Shown: positions 61,586 through 64,000 of the stretch, piece after piece
How the letters are laid out: every line of letters begins with the position of its first letter
Position numbering within the stretch: position 1 is the stretch's first letter
Assembly (NCBI GenBank): GCA_964410105.1
Contig: CAYPFY010000004.1
Coordinates: forward strand, 1-64,000
Length of the DNA stretch: 64,000 nt
Direction: 5' to 3'
Source of the DNA: CAYPFY01 sp964410105
GTDB taxonomy: Bacteria > Bacteroidota > Ignavibacteria > UBA10030 > SZUA-254
The notes under the pieces: generated by a model
The model's input: the letters and a program-made list of their open reading frames with translations, nothing else
Told to the model about the DNA's origin: nothing
The model's database searches: none
Translations under genes and position numbers: made by a program

Positions 61586-62886
61586 TTCTTCTTCCTGAAA
61601 TAGAGGGAGAGGGGGACCCCGGAAAACCCGAAATTCTCCCGGATCTTCGATTCGAGAAACCTTCTGTAACGGTCCTCAACGAGCTTTGGCTCGTTTGCGA
61701 AAAAGGCGAACGCGGGGGGATCAGTCTTCACCTGAGTGATATAATTGATTTTGATCTCCTTCCCCGACGACGACGAGGGAGGTTTTTCAGCGATGAGCCT
61801 GAGAAGCCGGGCGTTAAGGGCGTTGGTCGGGATCCGCTTGGACCGTTCGGCGTGGACGGTCCGCGCGAGATCGACAAGCTTGAAAACCCTCTGCTTTTTC
61901 AGGGCCGATACGAAGATCACCGGCACGAAATCGTAGATGCGGAGCAGACGGTGGAGAGCCGACTCGTATGCCTTCGCTGTCCGGTCATTTTTTTCCACGA
62001 GATCCCATTTGTTGGCGGCGATGACGGCGCCACGGCCGCTTTCGACGATATTCTCCAGAATCCGGAGATCCTGTTTATCGATCCCCGCTTCAGCGTCGAC
62101 AACGAGGACGGTGACGTTTGAACGCTCGATGCTCTTCAGGGAACGGATTGTGCTGTAAAATTCGACGCTTTCTTTCACGCGGCTTTTCCGCCGGAGGCCT
62201 GCGGTGTCGATGAGGAGGATTTGCTCCTTCTTGTAGTTGAGGATCGAGTCGATCGAGTCGCGGGTCGTGCCGGGAATTTCGGTGACGATGGACCTCTGCT
62301 TGCCGAGCATGGCATTGACGAGGGATGACTTTCCGACGTTTGGCTTCCCGACGATGGCGAGGAGGAGTCTCGGGTCGTCCTGATCCGCGGTCCCGTTCAG
62401 GGAGGCGGTGACGGCGTCGAGGAAATCCCCTATCTTCCGTCCGGCGAGGGCGGAAACAGGGATGGGCTCTCCGAGCCCCAGCGAGAAGAACTGGGCGGCA
62501 TCGAGCTCGCGCTTCTCGTTATCGATCTTATTGACGACGAGGTAGAGTTTTTTCCTGGATTTCCGCAGAATTGACGCGACCTCTTCATCGAGAGGGGTGA
62601 TGCCTGCGAGGCCGTCGACGACGAAGATGACGGCCGACGCCTCGTCGATGGCTATACGTGCCTGTTCGCGGATCGCGCGTTCGAAAAGATCCTCGGAACG
62701 AGGGACAAAGCCTCCGGTGTCGATCAGGGTGAAGGATTTCCCCGCCCAGTCTGCCGTTGCGTAGTGGCGGTCGCGGGTGACGCCGGGACGATCATCGACG
62801 ATGGCCCGTCGGGCTCCGATGATCCTGTTGAAGAGAGTGGATTTCCCGACGTTGGGGCGGCCGATGATGGCGAGGATGTGGGACAT
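61582..62886 (-). CDS. der: Ribosome-assembly GTPase Der (EngA)
   Basis: A 434-aa tandem GTPase needed for 50S subunit maturation. The first G domain has G1 GRPNVGKS at 9-16 and DTGG, the second has GKPNVGKS at 180-187 and DTAGLRRKS. A C-terminal KH-like domain follows. Length and layout are normal for Der. It is coupled to the flavoprotein gene by a 4-base overlap and begins 45 bases after the response regulator. Confidence 0.97.
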   Translation of the reverse strand: MSHILAIIGRPNVGKSTLFNRIIGARRAIVDDRPGVTRDRHYATADWAGKSFTLIDTGGFVPRSEDLFERAIREQARIAIDEASAVIFVVDGLAGITPLDEEVASILRKSRKKLYLVVNKIDNEKRELDAAQFFSLGLGEPIPVSALAGRKIGDFLDAVTASLNGTADQDDPRLLLAIVGKPNVGKSSLVNAMLGKQRSIVTEIPGTTRDSIDSILNYKKEQILLIDTAGLRRKSRVKESVEFYSTIRSLKSIERSNVTVLVVDAEAGIDKQDLRILENIVESGRGAVIAANKWDLVEKNDRTAKAYESALHRLLRIYDFVPVIFVSALKKQRVFKLVDLARTVHAERSKRIPTNALNARLLRLIAEKPPSSSSGKEIKINYITQVKTDPPAFAFFANEPKLVEDRYRRFLESKIRENFGFSGVPLSLYFRKKN

Positions 62887-62931
62887 TGTGGGGCCAGTAT
62901 ACGAATTTCCCCATGAAGTTTCAACGAGCCG

Positions 62932-63363
62932 TCAGCTGCCGGCGGGGCGGGCGAAGCGGAGGACGGATCCGAGTTCGGCGTTGAACTTATCGAACCCGGA
63001 CGCCTTGCTGATATACGCGACGGCGCCGTGCTGGAAAGCGTAGGTGACATCCTCCTCGCGGTCGGACGTACTGACGATGACGACCGGAATATCCTTGAGC
63101 GCGGGGTCGGACTTGATGATGCGGAGGACTTCCCTTCCGTCATGCTTGGGAAGGTTCAGGTCCAGGAGGATGAGGTGCGGGGTAGGATACTCCGCCGTGT
63201 CGACGTAGCTCCCCCGCCGGAACAGGTAATCAAGAATCTCCTGCCCGTCGCGCACGACCCGGAGATTGGCACCGACATTGTTCTTTTTCAGAACATATTC
63301 GGTGATTTTCCGGTGTGAGAGGTTGTCCTCGACGATGAGGATGGTGATGGGCTGGGATGTCAC
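62932..63363 (-). CDS. Single-domain response regulator (Rcp1-like)
   Basis: A 143-aa receiver with no output domain. Phospho-acceptor Asp68 is in LILLDLNLPKHDG, with the acidic pocket VEDN and the switch YISKASGF. The pattern LNLPKHDGREVLRIIKSDP resembles Rcp1-type partners of light-sensing histidine kinases. It is an orphan here; the hybrid kinase at 45 kb is the only histidine kinase in the window. Its ORF starts 12 bases before tRNA-Pro. Confidence 0.9.
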   Translation of the reverse strand: MTSQPITILIVEDNLSHRKITEYVLKKNNVGANLRVVRDGQEILDYLFRRGSYVDTAEYPTPHLILLDLNLPKHDGREVLRIIKSDPALKDIPVVIVSTSDREEDVTYAFQHGAVAYISKASGFDKFNAELGSVLRFARPAGS

Positions 63364-63375
63364 GTAAATTCCGAG

Positions 63376-63450
63376 TCGGGGCGGCGAGATTCGAACTCGC
63401 GACCTCTTGGTCCCGAACCAAGCGCTCTAGCCGGGCTGAGCCACGCCCCG
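63376..63450 (-). tRNA. tRNA-Pro (anticodon CGG)
   Basis: A 75-nt cloverleaf. The acceptor CGGGGCG pairs with CGCCCCG, and the anticodon stem CTTGG/CCAAG closes TTCGGGA, giving anticodon CGG (codon CCG). The T arm contains GAGTTCGAATCTC. The discriminator is A and CCA is not encoded. It sits between miaA and the response regulator on the same strand. Confidence 0.96.
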
Positions 63451-63478
63451 TCTCCGAAAAAGATACGAATTTTCCGCT

Positions 63479-64000
63479 CTATTTCAAACCCCTGAAAGCC
63501 CCGGCGATCTCGCGCGCGACCTCGGGAAAATCCTCCTCGCCCGAGACCGGAAACCAGCGGATGCGGCCGTCGCGCCGGAACCAGGTAAGCTGGCGTTTCG
63601 CGTAGCGTCGTGAATTTTGCCGTACGAGGGACGCCATTTTTTCATGGGAGATCTCGCCGCGCAGGAAGGCGAACGCTTCGACATACCCCACGGTCTGAAG
63701 AGGGATGAGGTCTTCGCCGTATTTTTTCGCCAGATCCCTGCTCTCCTCGACAAGGCCGTTCCGGATCATCTCATCGGCGCGGAGATTGATCCGCTGATAC
63801 AGCTTGTCCCGGGGCCATTCGAGGCCGGCGATGAACGGCTCGAAATTTATTTCAGGCTTTCGCTTCCGGAGCAGGGAGATCGGTTTCCCGGTCGACTCGT
63901 ACACCTCGAGGGCTCGGATGATGCGGCGGGTGTTTGTCGGCAGCATCGACGATGCGGCCTCGGGGTCCACCCCCTTCAATTCCTCCAAAAGCCTGAGGGG
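63479..64000 (-). CDS. miaA: tRNA dimethylallyltransferase, C-terminal part
   Basis: The last ~173 codons of MiaA, running off the right edge. MiaA puts a dimethylallyl group on A37 of tRNAs that read U-starting codons. The visible part has the conserved EELKGVDPEAAS, NTRRIIRALEVYESTGKPIS, QTVGYVEAFAFLRGEIS and RYAKRQLTWFRRD segments. The N-terminal Walker A is outside the window. Its position one gene away from tRNA-Pro and der is unremarkable. Confidence 0.95.
   Translation of the reverse strand, partial: PLRLLEELKGVDPEAASSMLPTNTRRIIRALEVYESTGKPISLLRKRKPEINFEPFIAGLEWPRDKLYQRINLRADEMIRNGLVEESRDLAKKYGEDLIPLQTVGYVEAFAFLRGEISHEKMASLVRQNSRRYAKRQLTWFRRDGRIRWFPVSGEEDFPEVAREIAGAFRGLK

Overview
The window reads as a chromosomal scaffold piece from a bacterium of the Bacteroidota/Chlorobiota group, most like Ignavibacteria or a near relative. 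The main clue is three secreted proteins that end in a type IX secretion (T9SS) sorting domain with a Y/F-PNPFN signature (ends at about 9749, 18492 and 44473). Supporting clues are the many secreted beta-propeller and Fn3 proteins and a GC-rich core. This is inferred from protein features only, as no 16S gene is present. Almost every gene is on the minus strand. A 100-N scaffold gap lies at 56962-57061.

Layout, left to right. 1-181: start of a secreted GH18-like chitinase. 465-7711: an orphan NtrC-type regulator, trxA, dnaE, proS and tRNA-Arg(CCT). 7712-15647: an AT-richer accessory block with a secreted caspase-like protease, a small beta-sandwich membrane protein, a 1644-aa BNR/Fn3 T9SS protein, and a decayed Ser/Thr protein kinase N-lobe. 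15648-22361: a flavin oxidase, a STAS protein, a possible 45-aa membrane peptide, a lipoprotein and a subtilisin-like T9SS protease. 22417-34537: nadD and a DUF2064 protein, then a compact surface-glycan operon with a flippase, several glycosyltransferases, four methyltransferase-like proteins and a ketoisomerase/aminotransferase pair for a 3-amino-3,6-dideoxyhexose. Most of its junctions overlap by 4 to 43 bases. 34591-42557: a CNNM/HlyC-type membrane protein and a core operon read as small orf, cmk, ispH, rpsA, mtaB, a membrane protein and truA.

42806-45271 carries the only convincing plus-strand genes (a T9SS protein and a SpoU-type RNA methyltransferase), apart from the possible small peptide at 17757. 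45238-52412: a giant multi-PAS hybrid histidine kinase, an AlbA_2 protein, ruvX, an HU-like protein and a bifunctional Rel/Spo enzyme. 52520-59569: a signalling and envelope cluster with a PrsW-type protease, a secreted gluzincin/beta-propeller protein, a membrane-anchored octapeptide-repeat protein, a zinc-less anti-sigma protein, an ECF sigma factor and an ATPase/STAS partner-switch pair. 59595-64000: upp, a CoA-disulfide-reductase-like flavoprotein, der, a response regulator, tRNA-Pro(CGG) and the 3' part of miaA.

The most interesting items are the caspase/T9SS/kinase-remnant block, the octapeptide-repeat gene whose true gap length can be predicted (17+24k bases), the PrsW/ECF/zinc-less anti-sigma neighbourhood, the zinc-ribbon protein in the glycan operon, and the 77-aa gene with a perfect Shine-Dalgarno that heads the cmk operon.
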